A DNA stretch of 64,000 bases, taken from NCBI GenBank assembly GCA_032622095.1, contig CP136064.1:109790004-109854003 (forward strand), in the 5' to 3' direction. The position numbers and the translations under genes were made by a program. This document shows, one piece after another, positions 21,663 to 34,189 of this stretch (the stretch's first letter is position 1; every line of letters starts with the position of its first letter). The notes below the pieces were generated by a model that searched no databases, was not told where the DNA came from, and saw only the letters and a program-made list of their open reading frames with translations. Origin of the DNA: Siphonodentalium dalli. Its lineage: Eukaryota; Mollusca; Scaphopoda; Gadilida; Siphonodentaliidae.

Positions 21663-23111
21663 CTATATATATGGGCAGCCAAATTAACATATACTCAAAT
21701 ATTTGGAGATATCTCTAAATATTTGGAGATATCTCTAAATATTTGGAGATATCTCTAATTCATTTGGAGATATCTTCAAATAAATTGCAGATATCTCTAA
21801 ATCGATTTGGCCGGACAGCTCTTCAATTCATACCCTAACTATTTAGGACACCAAACCATTTGAAGCTATCTCTAAATATTTGGAGATATCTCTAATTCAT
21901 TTGGATAGATCTCTAATTCATTTGGATAGATCTCTAATTGATTTGGAGATATCTCTAAATATTTGGAGATATCTCTAAATATTTGGAGATATCTCTAATT
22001 CATTTGGAGATATCTTCAAATAAATTGCAGATATCTCTAAATCGATTTGGCCGGAGAGCTCTTCAATTCATACCCTAACTATTTAGGACACCAAACCATT
22101 TGAAGCTATCTCTAAATATTTGGAGATATCTCTAATTCATTTGGATAGATCTCTAATTCATTTGGATAGATCTCTAATTGATTTGGAGATATCTCCAATT
22201 ATTTGGAGATATCTCCAAATATTTGAAGATCTCTTCAAATCATTTAGAGATATCCACAAATGCATTTACGGAGAAGTATATTCGATTTATCCACTTATCC
22301 ATAAATCATTTAGAGATATCTCCAATTCATTTAGAGATATCTCCAATGTATTTAGAGATATCTCTAAATGATTTGGAGATATCTCCAATTGCTCTTCTTT
22401 ATTACGGATAAGTACTTATTTGAGGAGAAGTGCAAATCATTTAGAGATATCTCTAATTCGATTTGGAGATATCTCCAATTCATTTGGAGATATCTCCAAT
22501 TACTTAGAGATATCTCTAATTCATTTGGAGATATCTCCAAATATTTAGAGATATCTTCAATTCATTTGGAGATATCTCCAATTATTAGGAGATATCTCCA
22601 AATATTTAGAGATATCTTCAAATGAATTAGAGATATCTCCAAATATTTAGAGATATCTCCAAATCGAATTATGGAGAAGTATTTATTTACGGATATGTCC
22701 AATTGTGGATATGTCGATCTAGAGATATCTCCAATTATTTAGAGATATCTCCAATTCATTTAGAGATATCTCCAAATGATTAGAGATATCTCTAAATCAT
22801 TTTGGAGATATCTCCAATTATTTGGAGATATCTCCAATTTGGAGATATCTCCAAATCGAATTATGGAGAAGTATTTTATTTACGGATATGTGACATATGT
22901 TCAAAAAGAACTTATCCTCAAATGAATTAGAGCTATCTTCAAATGATTTAGAGATATCTTCAATTAATTTGGAGATATCTCTAATTCATTTAGAAATAAG
23001 TCCAATTCCAGGTTCAATTATGGATATGTGCTGCTTTAGAGATATCTCCAAATATTTAGAGATATCTCCAAATATTTTAGTATATGTTAATTTGGCTGCC
23101 CATATATATAG
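21663..23111. mobile_element. TIR-bounded array of GATATC-centred palindromes
   Basis: A 34-base perfect terminal inverted repeat (CTATATATATGGGCAGCC continuing AAATTAACATATACT, and its complement at 23078-23111) brackets about 1.4 kb made almost wholly of units like ATTTGGAGATATCTCCAAAT, separated by 0-12 AT-rich bases. Each unit is itself a palindrome. A segment of about 240 bases is directly duplicated (about 21700-21935 and 21943-22185). The repetitive peptide-like frames are a by-product of the repeat. No transposase is present. Confidence 0.85.
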
Positions 23112-23264
23112 ATTACCGTACCACTGTCGTGTTGATTTTAATTTTATCTGAAAGAGCCAGGGCGTCTATAACCGAAAGGTTCCTGCACTGCAATATCTAC
23201 AGATACAAATACAGATCCTTGCGCAAAATGTGGATACAAAAATTTCCCACCAAACCGGCCGACA

Positions 23265-23290
23265 CATAGCCCCCCCCCCCCCCCCCCCCC
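23265..23290. repeat. Poly-C tract
   Basis: About 22 consecutive C residues following ATAG. Similar homopolymer C tracts occur at 27860, 27917, 28577 and 54243. Confidence 0.8.
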
Positions 23291-23299
23291 ATATGGTCG

Positions 23300-25100
23300 A
23301 TAAAGAAAACGAGCTGCAATTAATCTCAAATAATCATATTTTATTAAGTTTTATTATAACACAGATGTTTCGGGAAGAATGGTGTTTTGAGATGGAAATT
23401 TCACGAAAATCGCAACCATACTTTCGAGGCTTATAAACTGAAAGTATATAGATGGCCGTAATGAGTATAGGCCTTAAACTAGTAGCTAATAAAAAAGCCT
23501 AGGCCTATATATGTATTATAATCAGTAGGCCTATGCATTCACCACTCTATAGACTAATGTATATTAAATCACGTTAGAGCTCAAATGAGAACATTATTTT
23601 CACATTACAAGAAGTTATATCATTGAGGAGGATTCCCGTTCGGGATTTCCCCAACTGCATGAGGCAATGGCACACTTTGCACATGTGTTCGTGCTACATA
23701 TCCACATTGTCGTCCATGATCTTTTTAGAGCCCTGAAAAGAAAGTTTTCCTGGATTAAAGGCTAATCCACTGGCCCATACCATCACGATATAGGGGAGAG
23801 GGGGTAATTTTATCCCGAACGGAGGGAGATGGGGTAGTTGCCCTCCCAATTAAAACGCGTGGACCGATTGTTAAATATTGGACTAGGACTTTTAAAATTG
23901 AATTCGGTTTGGTGGAAGCAATCTGCTTAGTTCTATATATATATATTGGCATTTGGTTCTCCGATGAACCAAATTGGGAACCATTATTACGTGCGCTCGC
24001 GCAACAGTATGGCGATCAGACAGATTCGTAGGTTGGTGTCACCCTACTCCGTTTCACTCCATGACGTCACCAAAAACGACGTAAAACCTCGTGGCGTTCT
24101 GACATTTTTACTGTGCCGCGTTTTTGCTATGTTTATTTTATGTGTTGTTTTCGATTATTTGTTTGTCGCCGATATCGCCATTTGTCGGGATTCCCTGTTT
24201 CTATATTTAAAACTGGCATGCTCGTAGTGAGCCTCGATTTCGATTTTTTCTCCCAGGTCAAAATACGTCAGAGTTATGACAAAAATAGATCGACCTACAT
24301 TTTCTCCTTCAGAACTCTACATCAAAGAGTCTATAGACTCATTCGGGACCTACATAGACTCCTTCATTTGGGTATTTTTACTTTTAATTGGGAAGTTTTA
24401 TCATTTTTGGTTCGTGCGAAGACCTCTTTTTATCGTGCGGGAAAAGAGAGACATTCAAAACGCGATTTCGTAATTCGACGCAATAGGCTGAATATAGCCT
24501 AACCTTCAGCCGAGTTCCGGGTCAAATACGACGAATGACGTAACACAAAACAAAACGCATTTGTTGACACAAACACCGTTTGAAGAGTTTATTATTACAT
24601 AAAATGATCGTTATTGATTAATTATTGATATTTATTGTTGCATATTGGCTGCTATCTACGGAAGCATGGAGCCGCCACTTACAAAAATAAAATCCATCCA
24701 TGCTTCCGTATATCTGTGATGAAATGAGAAATGGTAATTGTCTTTTTTTGCTAACATTAAATTAAATAAATTAAGTAAAATACAGTGAAATTATTTTTTA
24801 AATTATTGTTTATTACATTTTTGCGCACGTTGGCATCTCTCTGAGTGCATTCTAGTTCTAAGAGTGCATATAGGCCTATATATATGAAAGTATACCGAGT
24901 CATCGACCTATATATTTTATCTCAGAAATCTGGCCAGAATGTGACAAAAGCGACCATGGCATTACTATAGGTATAAAACGGGGCTCCAAGATGTCATATG
25001 CATTTTAAACGAATATAAATATATTTATACCATTGCTATAATTTAAACATCGATACAATATACGTCCATGATATGATTTAAACGTCAAAGGTTTATGTAT
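23300..25100. other. No recognisable gene
   Basis: Several short open frames on the plus strand (23.95-24.5 kb) lack family motifs, splice context or homology I can recognise. A small hairpin, TACGGAAGCATGGA...TCCATGCTTCCGTA, lies at about 24657-24710. Confidence 0.4.
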
Positions 25101-25143
25101 CACAGTGGTGCAAGATCGGCGGAGAAACCGGTTGAGAGTTTCA

Positions 25144-25172
25144 AGATGGCGACGGACAAAAGTAGCCTAAGG
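25144..25172 (+). CDS. Candidate first coding exon, unidentified gene
   Basis: The context TTCAAGATGGCGACGG combines an initiation site with an AAGATGGCG (YY1-type) motif often found at transcription starts. It encodes MATDKSSLR and then meets a strong splice donor, GTACGT, at 25173. The local sequence has more CpG than its surroundings. No following exon could be placed on the plus strand with confidence. It is equally possible that this is chance. The gene is not identified. Confidence 0.3.
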
Positions 25173-26136
25173 TACGTGGTCCAAATCGATGAACGTTTTC
25201 TCTCATTTAAGTAATTCATTTCACTACGACAAAGTTGCACGGGCAGTCGAATTGTGTGTGGAATCTATTCGGCATGTTGTTCAATTGATATTAAGTATAT
25301 TTTTTTTACATTTTGAGGTGGCGAGGTTCGTTCATTTTTATGTATAAACTGAATCCGACGGGATTCAGACGGAATCCTAACGGTTTTGTTTGCTAGCGAA
25401 TATGAACTTACACGAGTAATGGAATTTATACTTAACATCACACTTAGGACTAATTAAATTGGCAAAAATGAAATTATTTTCCAAATTGTCAAAATGGCGG
25501 TGTAGATGATGACAATTTACACAATAAATGATGACGGTGTAGAGTACAATATTTATGATGGTGTAGAGTATTTTCTAAACTCAGATACATGCATGGGTGT
25601 AATTATAAGCAATCAACGTAGTTTGTGATGTCATTTCGGGCATAGACCTATATATATATCAATGTCAGGCATTATAGGGATACGGTATAGCTATTTTGTA
25701 CGGCAATTTCGGCCTCTGACACTTACATTGGCCTAGGCATAAATGACATCGCAAACGACGTTGATTCCATAATTATATTGTCTAACACACAGAGCAAAAA
25801 CATACCATCAATTGGCATTTATGCTCGGAAAAGTCTTTTTATTGAAACCTAATGAATTTTAAACATTAAAGGGTCTAGCTATGATCGGTGTTCGGCTATC
25901 ATGGATGAAGGTCATGACGACCATGCTTCTATTATAGTGGAATTTATCAATAGGCCTATAATAGTCATATGCATACTTAATAGAGATAACAAACATAAGA
26001 AATTACTTTTATTAAGAGCAATTTGGGACCTTATTTTGACTCTTTCGCCACGTCCACTATAACACTAGTCTTGCTTGGGGTTTCAATAATTATCTTTGAG
26101 GGGTGTAGATGTCCTTAGTGTAGGAATGGGACTGAA

Positions 26137-26218
26137 TCATACGCTGTCCTGCTCCTCAACATCTTCACATAGAGATAGATCACTCATTCCGAAGTCCTCG
26201 TCGATGTGGTCTTCAATC
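26137..26218 (-). CDS. Candidate terminal exon, unidentified gene
   Basis: The acceptor ...TTTTCTTAAG ends at 26219. The exon then reads IEDHIDEDFGMSDLSLCEDV and a few more acidic residues to a TGA stop at 26137-26139. The minus strand has AATAAA at 26008-26013, about 125 bases past the stop, as expected for a 3' terminal exon. The acidic tail is unlike the surrounding AT-rich noise. It may belong with the candidate exons at 27004-27155 and 29521-29586. No family is recognised. Confidence 0.42.
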
Positions 26219-26311
26219 CTTAAGAAAATTACCCTTCTTTTGGGCTGTTAGCTATTAATTTCTTCTTGGTCTCCACCAATACCCGTGGTATTAAATTGAA
26301 GTGTATGATTC

Positions 26312-26760
26312 TTAAAGGTACTCAATCCGATTAAACACCCCTAAATTACCATTTCTTTGGCTTCGGGGGTAAAAAATATTTGATTCGAGTCGAGGAACCT
26401 AACCATCAAAGCTCAGAGTGATCAGATATCGATTTCTGAAGTTATTCCAATTGTTTGTGGCCCAGAAACACGCCGTCAAAAGGATGGTCTCGTTCAAAAT
26501 TGCGGATGAAGATGGATAACTCTAAAACAAGTTGTAATATGGCCAAATTTTGTGAATACTCAAGTGATAATACGACCATGTTTCGTTGAACAAAATGTTT
26601 ATAAATAAAACGTTTTGGGAAATATGATACCATAGTTGACAGTGGTTAGCATTATTTTGTTGCAAATAATCGATTCTGATAACTAAAGCATATTTTGAAG
26701 AACATTTGTTGTTGTATCTTGATGATATGGGGATCCTCTGATCAGATTTAGTAGCTTAAA
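26312..26760. repeat. Dispersed repeat (family R2), copy 1
   Basis: Begins TTAAAGGTACTCAATCCGATT and contains GGCTTCGGGGGTAAAAAATATT and AGCTCAGAGTGATCAGATATC. The same features occur at 58738-59150 with partly different internal orientation. Probably a DNA transposon relic. Confidence 0.65.
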
Positions 26761-27003
26761 AACAAATCTACAGATGTTTCATGTGAACAGTATACATATT
26801 ACATGCCATGTCCTCAACACCACCATGTCTAGATATCATCTGCACCATCATCGTGTATTTCATCTGCACCATCATTCCTTATTGTTATTCGCAGTAACCA
26901 GGCAACATTCTACACCATCATAAATATTCATCTGCACCACCAGAAATGATTGTTTGTATTGGGGTAAATTCAACCGATTTTGAAGGTGACCATGAGAAGT
27001 AAC

Positions 27004-27155
27004 TTACTCCTGTGTATCTGGAACCATCAAATATACACTCCAATGATGGTTCATGGCCATTAACAACATCCTGGCCGAATAACACAGTAAAACAACAATT
27101 TAATTCCACCTCAAATGCTAGTAATTTCATGAATGTGGGATTCGAACATGTTTCT
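27004..27155 (-). CDS. Candidate internal exon, unidentified gene
   Basis: The acceptor-like ...TTAATGTTAG precedes an open frame that reads PTFMKLLAFEVELNCCFTVL and ends ...DGSRYTG exactly at a consensus donor GTAAGT. The amino-acid mix is protein-like (two Cys, balanced charge) and the exon size is normal for this genome. It lies on the same strand as, and 0.8 kb upstream of, the candidate terminal exon. I do not recognise the protein. Exact 5' boundary and phase are uncertain. Confidence 0.38.
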
Positions 27156-27849
27156 AACATTAATAGTTACGAAAAACGTCAATAATTTTGCATCCCTCAC
27201 AGCCAATTAAAAACCAGTAAAGTTTAGGAAATGTGCGGTTACTATACTGTCCGAAATATACCACTAATACCACGATTTCCAATGCACATACTCCTCAAAA
27301 CATACATCCTCCGCATATTGGATCATCTACACCGTTTTCTCCACCGATCTTGCACAACTGTGTGTATACACGCAATCTGGTATATTTGATGGGACAAAAT
27401 AAGTTGAAAGTACCGGGCGTATATATATACCCTGAAAACACTCATCTAAGTCATATATAGAAGATATCCATTTTTAATAATTACTCCAAAAATTATTTTT
27501 CGGGGTGGGGGCATAGAAATGAGCTGTGTCCGCCTTTCCAAAGCCGTGACAGTCGGTCCATGCGTTTGCATGGCGTTAAGATGATTTAGGGAAAACTAAG
27601 TCGAGCGTCAATCCTTTGAAATAATAATGCACACATGCCTAGATTGTTTTCCATTCACATTTAGACTCTATACTCAATTGGATTGCCGGTGCGGGTAACT
27701 CTATTGCTCATATCACAAATAGTAGAAACAAAGTATGGAACAATAACTTTATAAATATAATTCGACATTTCCTTCAGACATCAGAACGTCTTCGGTCACA
27801 AGTTCTAGAGGGTCTCTGTTGGTGGGTGTCCACCTTGGGAAATTCCAAC

Positions 27850-28660
27850 TGCACCCTCCCCCCCCTTGAATCAGAATCAGACAAAACACAAGTTTTGCTT
27901 AATTCCATTTGCACCCCCCCCCCCCTTGCACCTCAGTGCTCAAGCCTAATATGCTCCATATTCATAAACCATGGTTCTATATTCCCGGTATGAGAACATT
28001 TAGATATTTTAACCTGAAAAAATGCATAAATCCTAACATCTAGTGGTCTAACTCAGATAAATGCACACGGCTACGGGCAAGAAAGCAGGACACACCGTTC
28101 TGACCATGGTTGTTCGGCCCGGTATGAGAATTTTTGAAAACTATACAAGAAAATCGCAAATCTTAGCCTCTGGACTGGCCTATCCTAGTGTTGCAAATTT
28201 CAAACCTCATACTCCCCCCTCAGATTGGAAATTTCTCCAACTGATGACCATTTCAGTCCACAAGATTAACCATAATTAGCAGTTTTGTATTGGCCATGCA
28301 TGGGGGAGGGACAATGACACACCGGGCCTACCATGGTTCGGCCCAGTGTGCGAAAATTTTGAAATCTGAACAAGAAAATCGCAAAATCCTAGCATCTAGA
28401 CTAGCCTCAAGCCTTCATAGAGTTGGAAATTTCAAACCTGATGACAATTCCAATGACAGTGTTGACCAAATGTATGACAATATTGTTTTTTTTGTTAAAT
28501 TAACTAGTAGTTTTTGACTGGCCACGGGGGAGGGACCAGGACACAAGCTTTCCAAGTGTAGGAAATTTCCAACTTGTCACCCCCCCCCCCCCCCCCCCCC
28601 CCCTAAGGTTGGAAAATTTCCAACTGATGACCATTTCAGTCCAAAATTTTTGACAAAAAA
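27850..28660. repeat. Diverged tandem repeat with poly-C tracts
   Basis: Roughly three units of about 230-300 bases share AGAAAATCGCAAA(T)CCTAG, TTGGAAATTTC(C)AACTGATGACC and GGGGGAGGGAC. Poly-C runs lie at about 27857-27866, 27917-27926 and 28577-28603. The open frames here are by-products of the repeat. Confidence 0.65.
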
Positions 28661-29520
28661 TAGGAAAATATGCAAATATTGGCCCAAAAACAATTAATTC
28701 CCCATATAAATTGTTTGAAATTCAAACTACAAGAACATTTTCAACCTATTGTTGGTGTGAAATTTCCAACTAATGTTTTGGCAGGTATGAAATTTCCAAC
28801 TGTTGAAAATTTTGACCAAAGTTGGGGGGGATTTCGAATCCCACGCATGCATCACAATTCAGTGGAGTTGTCTATATCAATAGTCCAATCATTGAAGGGT
28901 TTGACCCGGACAAAAATTTTAATAAGCTGGTTTTGGTTTAATTTTGTTGGGCAGAATCTGGGGAACAATATATCCACTTGGGGAAAATTTACATTTTGTT
29001 CAAAATTTAATAGCTAGTCCTATAAGAGTGAACAAACGCTCAAATTATTCGAGTATAAGAGAAACTTTTGATCAGAGATGTACAAATTCTCTCTGATGAA
29101 GCTGGACGCATTGGGTCGTATATAGACTATATCTGATTTTGTGACATCAATTATTATCTAATACGATGCTGTTGTTTTGAATTTATGGGAGCACTTATAT
29201 CGCATAGTAGATCAGTGGGTGTAAAGCATTAATGTCGTAATTGGAAAATTTTGTAACCGTGTCTATCAATTACTAGTATTCCAAATTAAGGACAATTACT
29301 ATCAGAATTATGAACAATTGAAGTATTTATTTATAAACAGTTATTATCAATAAATATGTTCATATTAGATCAATTTCCTAAGTTTGTTAGCAGACAAACA
29401 GTTTCAACATCATGGCAACATTTGTCTTGGCGGGCCAGAATCCAGACAAGGCTGCAATTGACATGTCGTATCCGAACAACTGATTTCGCATCACTAGACT
29501 AGACCTATATATTAGTTTAC

Positions 29521-29586
29521 GAAGGCACACTTCAATACCTGGGGTGTTGATAATACGGTCTATTGGATCCGTGTGAACCCTCATTT
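29521..29586 (-). CDS. Candidate exon, unidentified gene
   Basis: The acceptor-like ...CACAACTAG is followed by AAATGAGG; the frame MRVHTDPIDRIINTPGIEVC ends close to a donor GTAAAC at 29520. It could be a first coding exon (ATG at 29582-29584) or an internal one. It is on the same strand as the 27.0 and 26.1 kb candidates. The product is not recognised. Confidence 0.33.
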
Positions 29587-29599
29587 CTAGTTGTGAATC

Positions 29600-30035
29600 T
29601 CAGATTTCTCATATACCCAGATATATGATAGACCAAATTTAGATACTATATTGCTATTTGGGCCCCCTCTTTCAATGAGCCCTTGTGTCCGGAGTGTAAT
29701 TAATAATAATCACCCAACAAAGTAAGGTCTGAGTGAATCTTATTTGATGAGAATACATATCAATGAACATATTTTTATAACATTAAAAAAAGCCACATAT
29801 ATACCCTTATGTGTGTGATTTAGCTGTAGTTCGTCAATTACATAGCGTATGGTAATACCAACGACGGTCTAGGGACAGGGAAACATACTTTACTGGATAC
29901 TATGGTAATAGTCATTTGATAGCTGTTTATTATAAATAGCTGACATACTGTATGAACATCAAAACTGGTAACATATAAATAACAGAATACATAGAGTAAC
30001 AATGAGGGATCACTCTTATAACTGAAATCAGTATT
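29600..30035. other. No gene recognised
   Basis: AT-rich, no supported reading frame or repeat. Confidence 0.4.
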
Positions 30036-30039
30036 ACTA

Positions 30040-30252
30040 CAGTAATGCTCTAAGTAATCGACTTCTTAGCCACAACAGAATTATGGGTAACTTTTCAGGA
30101 TTTAGTCGGAAATATGGCTTGTTGCCATTCATCGTAAAGCTCTCCCCGAGAGCTTTCCGATGAATGGCAACAAGCCATATTTCCGACTAAATCCTGAAAA
30201 GTTACCCATAATTCTGTTGTGGTTAAGAAGTCGATTACTTAGAGAATTACTG
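30040..30252. mobile_element. Family M1 MITE, copy 3
   Basis: TA-flanked palindrome of 213 bases with arms ending CAGTAATGCTCTAAGTAATC. The inner part AATATGGCTTGTTGCCATTC pairs with its complement, so the whole element folds into one hairpin with a tiny loop near TCTCCCCGAGAG. Confidence 0.92.
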
Positions 30253-30845
30253 TACAATGAATTATAATATGCACATGAAAGTGTGCATGTTAATATTTAG
30301 CTGAATACATTGCTGCATTAAATGTGGGACAATTTCACAATGAGTTCGGTAATGTTTGCAGCATAACATTTGTTTACATCTTAATAAGTTTGTTTACACA
30401 CCACATTGTAGGATATGTAATTGTGCGGTGGTCGGGAGGTTAGCGTTCTCCACTCGTAAATATCATGGATGAAGACGTCATGCATTAGAATCCTGCTTGC
30501 TGCCATTTTGATGCTATATTATGTTGATAGTCTTCAACAAGTGACTTTGTACAGCAGTTATTAACTTATTGTTTGGTGATCACACATATATCAAGCATTT
30601 CTGAATTGGGGAATTCCACATGGATAAATATTTACAAATGGAATACTGGTACATTAATTTCTAGGCTTCTCATGGAGTTTTATATGGAATAGAATAGTTG
30701 TTTACTGGTACATGTACATCAAATTAAAATATCAGAATCTTGATTGGCTACTGAGAATCTATTCTTGTCACCAGGGTTCACACTGGCCATATAATTCTTT
30801 TGGCCCTTTTCAGAAACTTTGGTGAAATTGAACAATTTAAACATA

Positions 30846-31077
30846 CAGTAATGCCAGGTAATGTCCTAATTAATCGACTGCTTAACCACAGCAGAATTAT
30901 GGGTAACTTTTCAGGATTTAGTCGGAAATGTCGGAAATATGGCTTGTTGCCATTCATCGGAAAGCTCTCCCTGAGAGCTTTCTGATGAATGGCAACAAGC
31001 CATATATCCGACTAAATCCTGAAAAGTTACCCATAATTCTGCTGTGGTTAAGCAGTCGATTAATTAGGGCATTACTG
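30846..31077. mobile_element. Family M1 MITE, copy 4
   Basis: TA-flanked 232-base palindrome, close to copy 3, with arms CAGTAATGCC...GGGCATTACTG and the same AATATGGCTTGTTGCC core. It lies only about 600 bases from copy 3. Confidence 0.92.
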
Positions 31078-31099
31078 TAGCACAAAACTAACTGATACA

Positions 31100-32080
31100 T
31101 TTTTATTTGGACAACAGTGATAACGGAAATGTGCAAGCAACGTATATCAACTTAAATGAGCACTGATTGACCCACATTATCTTATTTGGAAACCACAAAG
31201 TATTGTCATTTGATTAAGAAAGTACACCATTCCAGCGAGCAGCTAATCATCTTTTTGATATTAGTAAGCATGTGTGACTTTTGTTAAATTGTTATTCATA
31301 CACCGTATTGATAGCCTGTTAACACTTTAAGGGTTTCATGGAGATCTGTTGATAATCAAAGAGTGTTTGCAGACTATAGCCTTGAGACTTTTTAGCCAAA
31401 ATGGTTGGCCAAATGAATTTTTTTTTTGCCATTTTCCCAAAATATTGGCCATTGGCCAATTTGGCCACCAACAGCATGAACCCTGCTTGTCACCTAATGT
31501 CAACACATCAGATGCTGATAATCTGCTTGACTATTAAAGCATTGATGTAAACGAGAGAATCTGTTGAATAACTTAATATCATAGTTCTATTCTTGTGGGC
31601 AGAAAAATATTATCTCTGCATCACCGAGAGTAAATTGAGATTGCAATTTGTAAGTTTATTTTTGAAAAACTGACATTGTGGTATCAAATCTCCATGTACT
31701 GCTGATTATATTTTCACAACATCCAATGGACCTTTACATTTGACAATTCCACAGCCCATTCTCACTTTTATAGATGGTCTATCTCTTCAATATGTTTTAT
31801 ATAGTTTCCAGGGTATAAAATAATACATGAGTTGAAATCACCTGTCAAGAAATTAATATTGATTTTTATTAATAATTTCTTATAATTGGGGCAATTTTTT
31901 GTTTCTATTTTTAGAATTTTTAGAGTTATCCCACATGATACTGTCTGGATGAACAAAAGTCGTAAAATGTCCCATATTGTTTGTATGTATATTATACCAG
32001 AAAATTTGAAATAAAATCAATATATTAATTGAAAGAAGCATTTCCAGAAGGGGTCTTCAATTCAAATTTATAATTTTTTG
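31100..32080. other. No gene recognised
   Basis: AT-rich DNA with short open frames that carry no recognisable motif. Confidence 0.4.
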
Positions 32081-32085
32081 TCCCC

Positions 32086-32412
32086 ACATCCGGTTGTAAC
32101 TAGCGTTCTGATTGGCTACAATGCCACGTTTAAATCGCCATGTCCCCGTCACCCCTGACAACGGGGTATAAGAGAACGTGTGCCAAACATCAGGGGTATA
32201 TGAGCACGTGAAACATTAGGGGTATATGAATGACCCTTGAACTGGCAGTTTCCACCAATTGTGACGTTGCTCTCGCACACCGAAGTTGATGTCACCTGGC
32301 GCCAGATCCTTAGGTCAGCTACGGAATTATTCTTATTGGTGTGATTTAATCAGATAACCAATGAAAAACACACTTAAATATAGGAGACAGGGTTATTGTT
32401 GTGGGGACAAAA
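32086..32412. mobile_element. Small TIR element
   Basis: TTTTGTCCCCACA at the left and TGTGGGGACAAAA at the right form 13-base inverted ends about 330 bases apart. The interior has three GGGGTATA(T)GA-type repeats (about 32163, 32200 and 32220). No coding. Confidence 0.6.
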
Positions 32413-32572
32413 TCATTATCTCTGGCAACATCGTGGGGTACATGGAGATTTTATATAATAATACCTGGATGTCTCTTTTTGAACCCCTCGGCTCCGCCTC
32501 TCAGTTCAAAATCGACATCCAGGTATTAAATATCCATGTACCCCCGATGTTGCCGAAGATAACTAATAATAT
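32413..32572. repeat. Fold-back palindrome
   Basis: TTATCTCTGGCAACATCG pairs with CGATGTTGCCGAAGATAA, and AATACCTGGATGTC pairs with GACATCCAGGTATT. The loop holds TGAACCCCTCGGCTCCGCC. It directly abuts the TIR element to the left. Confidence 0.8.
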
Positions 32573-33214
32573 CCAGGAAACTATATAAAACTTGTTATAT
32601 AGCAAGAGCTAAACCATCTTTAACAGAAGCTGTGAACTCGTTACCATGCATTGCAAACCATTCATACAATTCTGTCCCTTTTTTTTTGGGAGAATAATCC
32701 CTCCTATAAATTTGAAAGACAATAATATATCTGAAAATGGAAACTTCAACTTATATATATATAAACCTATACAAGGAAACAAAAAATAATAACTCAACGT
32801 CATTTCCATTTGTACATTTTCACAAAATGACAACAGTACTTTAATGTCCCATGCACTGCAAAGCATCGACAGCAAACCAACTGAATTGAAGTATTTGCTA
32901 ACAGTGAGCCTACATTCGAGCTTTTGACAAGTTTATATCTAATGGCAGACCTGCTTTTAGGTGACAAATTTTCAGTATGAGAAGATTACAAACAAAACTC
33001 ACAAAACACTGGCCAATGGAACAACTATTTGTTGAACAACTTGATGTAACACTGTGTGTAGTGAAACATAATCTGTCCTGGTAATTCAAATAAACTATGA
33101 TTCAAATTACGATGGCATAACAAAATGAAAGTGTCAATGACAGTGTAGCTAAACTTGAAAATGGGATCATGCCATATATAGAGCGATAGGGAACTCAGAT
33201 AGATTATATGCTTA

Positions 33215-33665
33215 AGTACTGAAAAGATCCATATGAAGTTTTGTGACGATAGAATGTGGTCTGTAGGGCTTACCAAAGGATTTAGTCATGCAAAGAGTAA
33301 AATCCAAGATGGCTGCCAGCGGCCATATTTTTCATTGAAAATTGTTCAAATTCGACAGCTCCCATCTAGAGGTGATCCTAAACACACCTGTAAATTTTCA
33401 AAATTCTCAAACAAATGCGTGCTGCAGGGTGTTTGAATTTGAAACCCAAAATGTCTGCTGGTGGCCATGTTTCTAAAAGAATTTCGGAAAAAATCGATGG
33501 CTCCCATCTAGAGGTGACCCTGAACATCCATATGAAGTTTGGGGATAATCATTTGACAGATGTGACCTGTAGGGTGTGCTAACGGAAATTGTTGATGGAT
33601 GGACGGACAATGGATGCCAACCAATGGCAATAGCTCAAACTTTAATTCGTCAAGTTGAGCTAAAA
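33215..33665. repeat. Dispersed tandem-type repeat (family R3)
   Basis: Units of about 130-200 bases with TCCATATGAAGTTTGGTGAC, GTGGTCTGTAGGGTGTGCCA, AATCCAAGATGGCTGCC and GCTCCCATCTAGAGGTGACC, ending GATGGACGGACAATGGATGCC and TAGCTCAAACTTTAATTCG. More units are at 38400-39010 and 41600-41755. Confidence 0.7.
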
Positions 33666-34189
33666 AGAACTAGTAGGTAAACAAATTTTCTTGGGAAAAA
33701 TAAATTACTTTTAAAGTGTATAATATAATGAACATTGGTTACCCGGTTGATATGATGTGTTGTCAAGCAGAACTTGATGCTAATGTTGTAGAAATACTCA
33801 GCTGAAGGGCAGTCTTCTAAAATACACAACTGCCGAAAACCTGACTAGAGGCGGCATATTAGGGTGAAGAAAACTTAATGCCAAACCTGGTCTACAACTG
33901 ATATTCAATATATATATGGATGATGCCTAAAGAAATTCTGATGAAAGCCATGTATGATTCAATGTATAAACTGGGCCTTACCAATGATTATAGCAATGGC
34001 TGTGACGAGGGATATCTGAAACCTATAGGCTATACAACAATATATTATGGTGAAGCAAGGATGAAAGATAATGATAATAAACATTCAGAGTGTAGTGTGG
34101 AATTGCTAGTCCCAAGTTTCCTAATACATAATCCAGCTAGTGAAATTGGTTGTTTTATGTTGAAGACCCATGTAGATATATTGCTATAG

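Noticed and set aside
22120-22625. Long open frames with LEISPIHLEISPI-type peptides
   Set aside because: They are translations of the GATATC palindrome repeat and occur in several frames; no gene signals.
21690-23090. CRISPR-like array
   Set aside because: Units are palindromic with no unique equal-length spacers, and the DNA is clearly animal.
24113-24502. Arg/Phe-rich 129-residue open frame
   Set aside because: Composition looks random for this region, and no motif or conserved neighbour was found.
28061-28517. Two adjacent similar open frames (ILAS..A....NFKP)
   Set aside because: The similarity comes from a non-coding tandem repeat with poly-C tracts; no splice or start support.
33920-34189. 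89-residue plus-strand open frame with protein-like composition
   Set aside because: No recognisable domain, no splice context, adjacent to a transposon relic; chance cannot be excluded.
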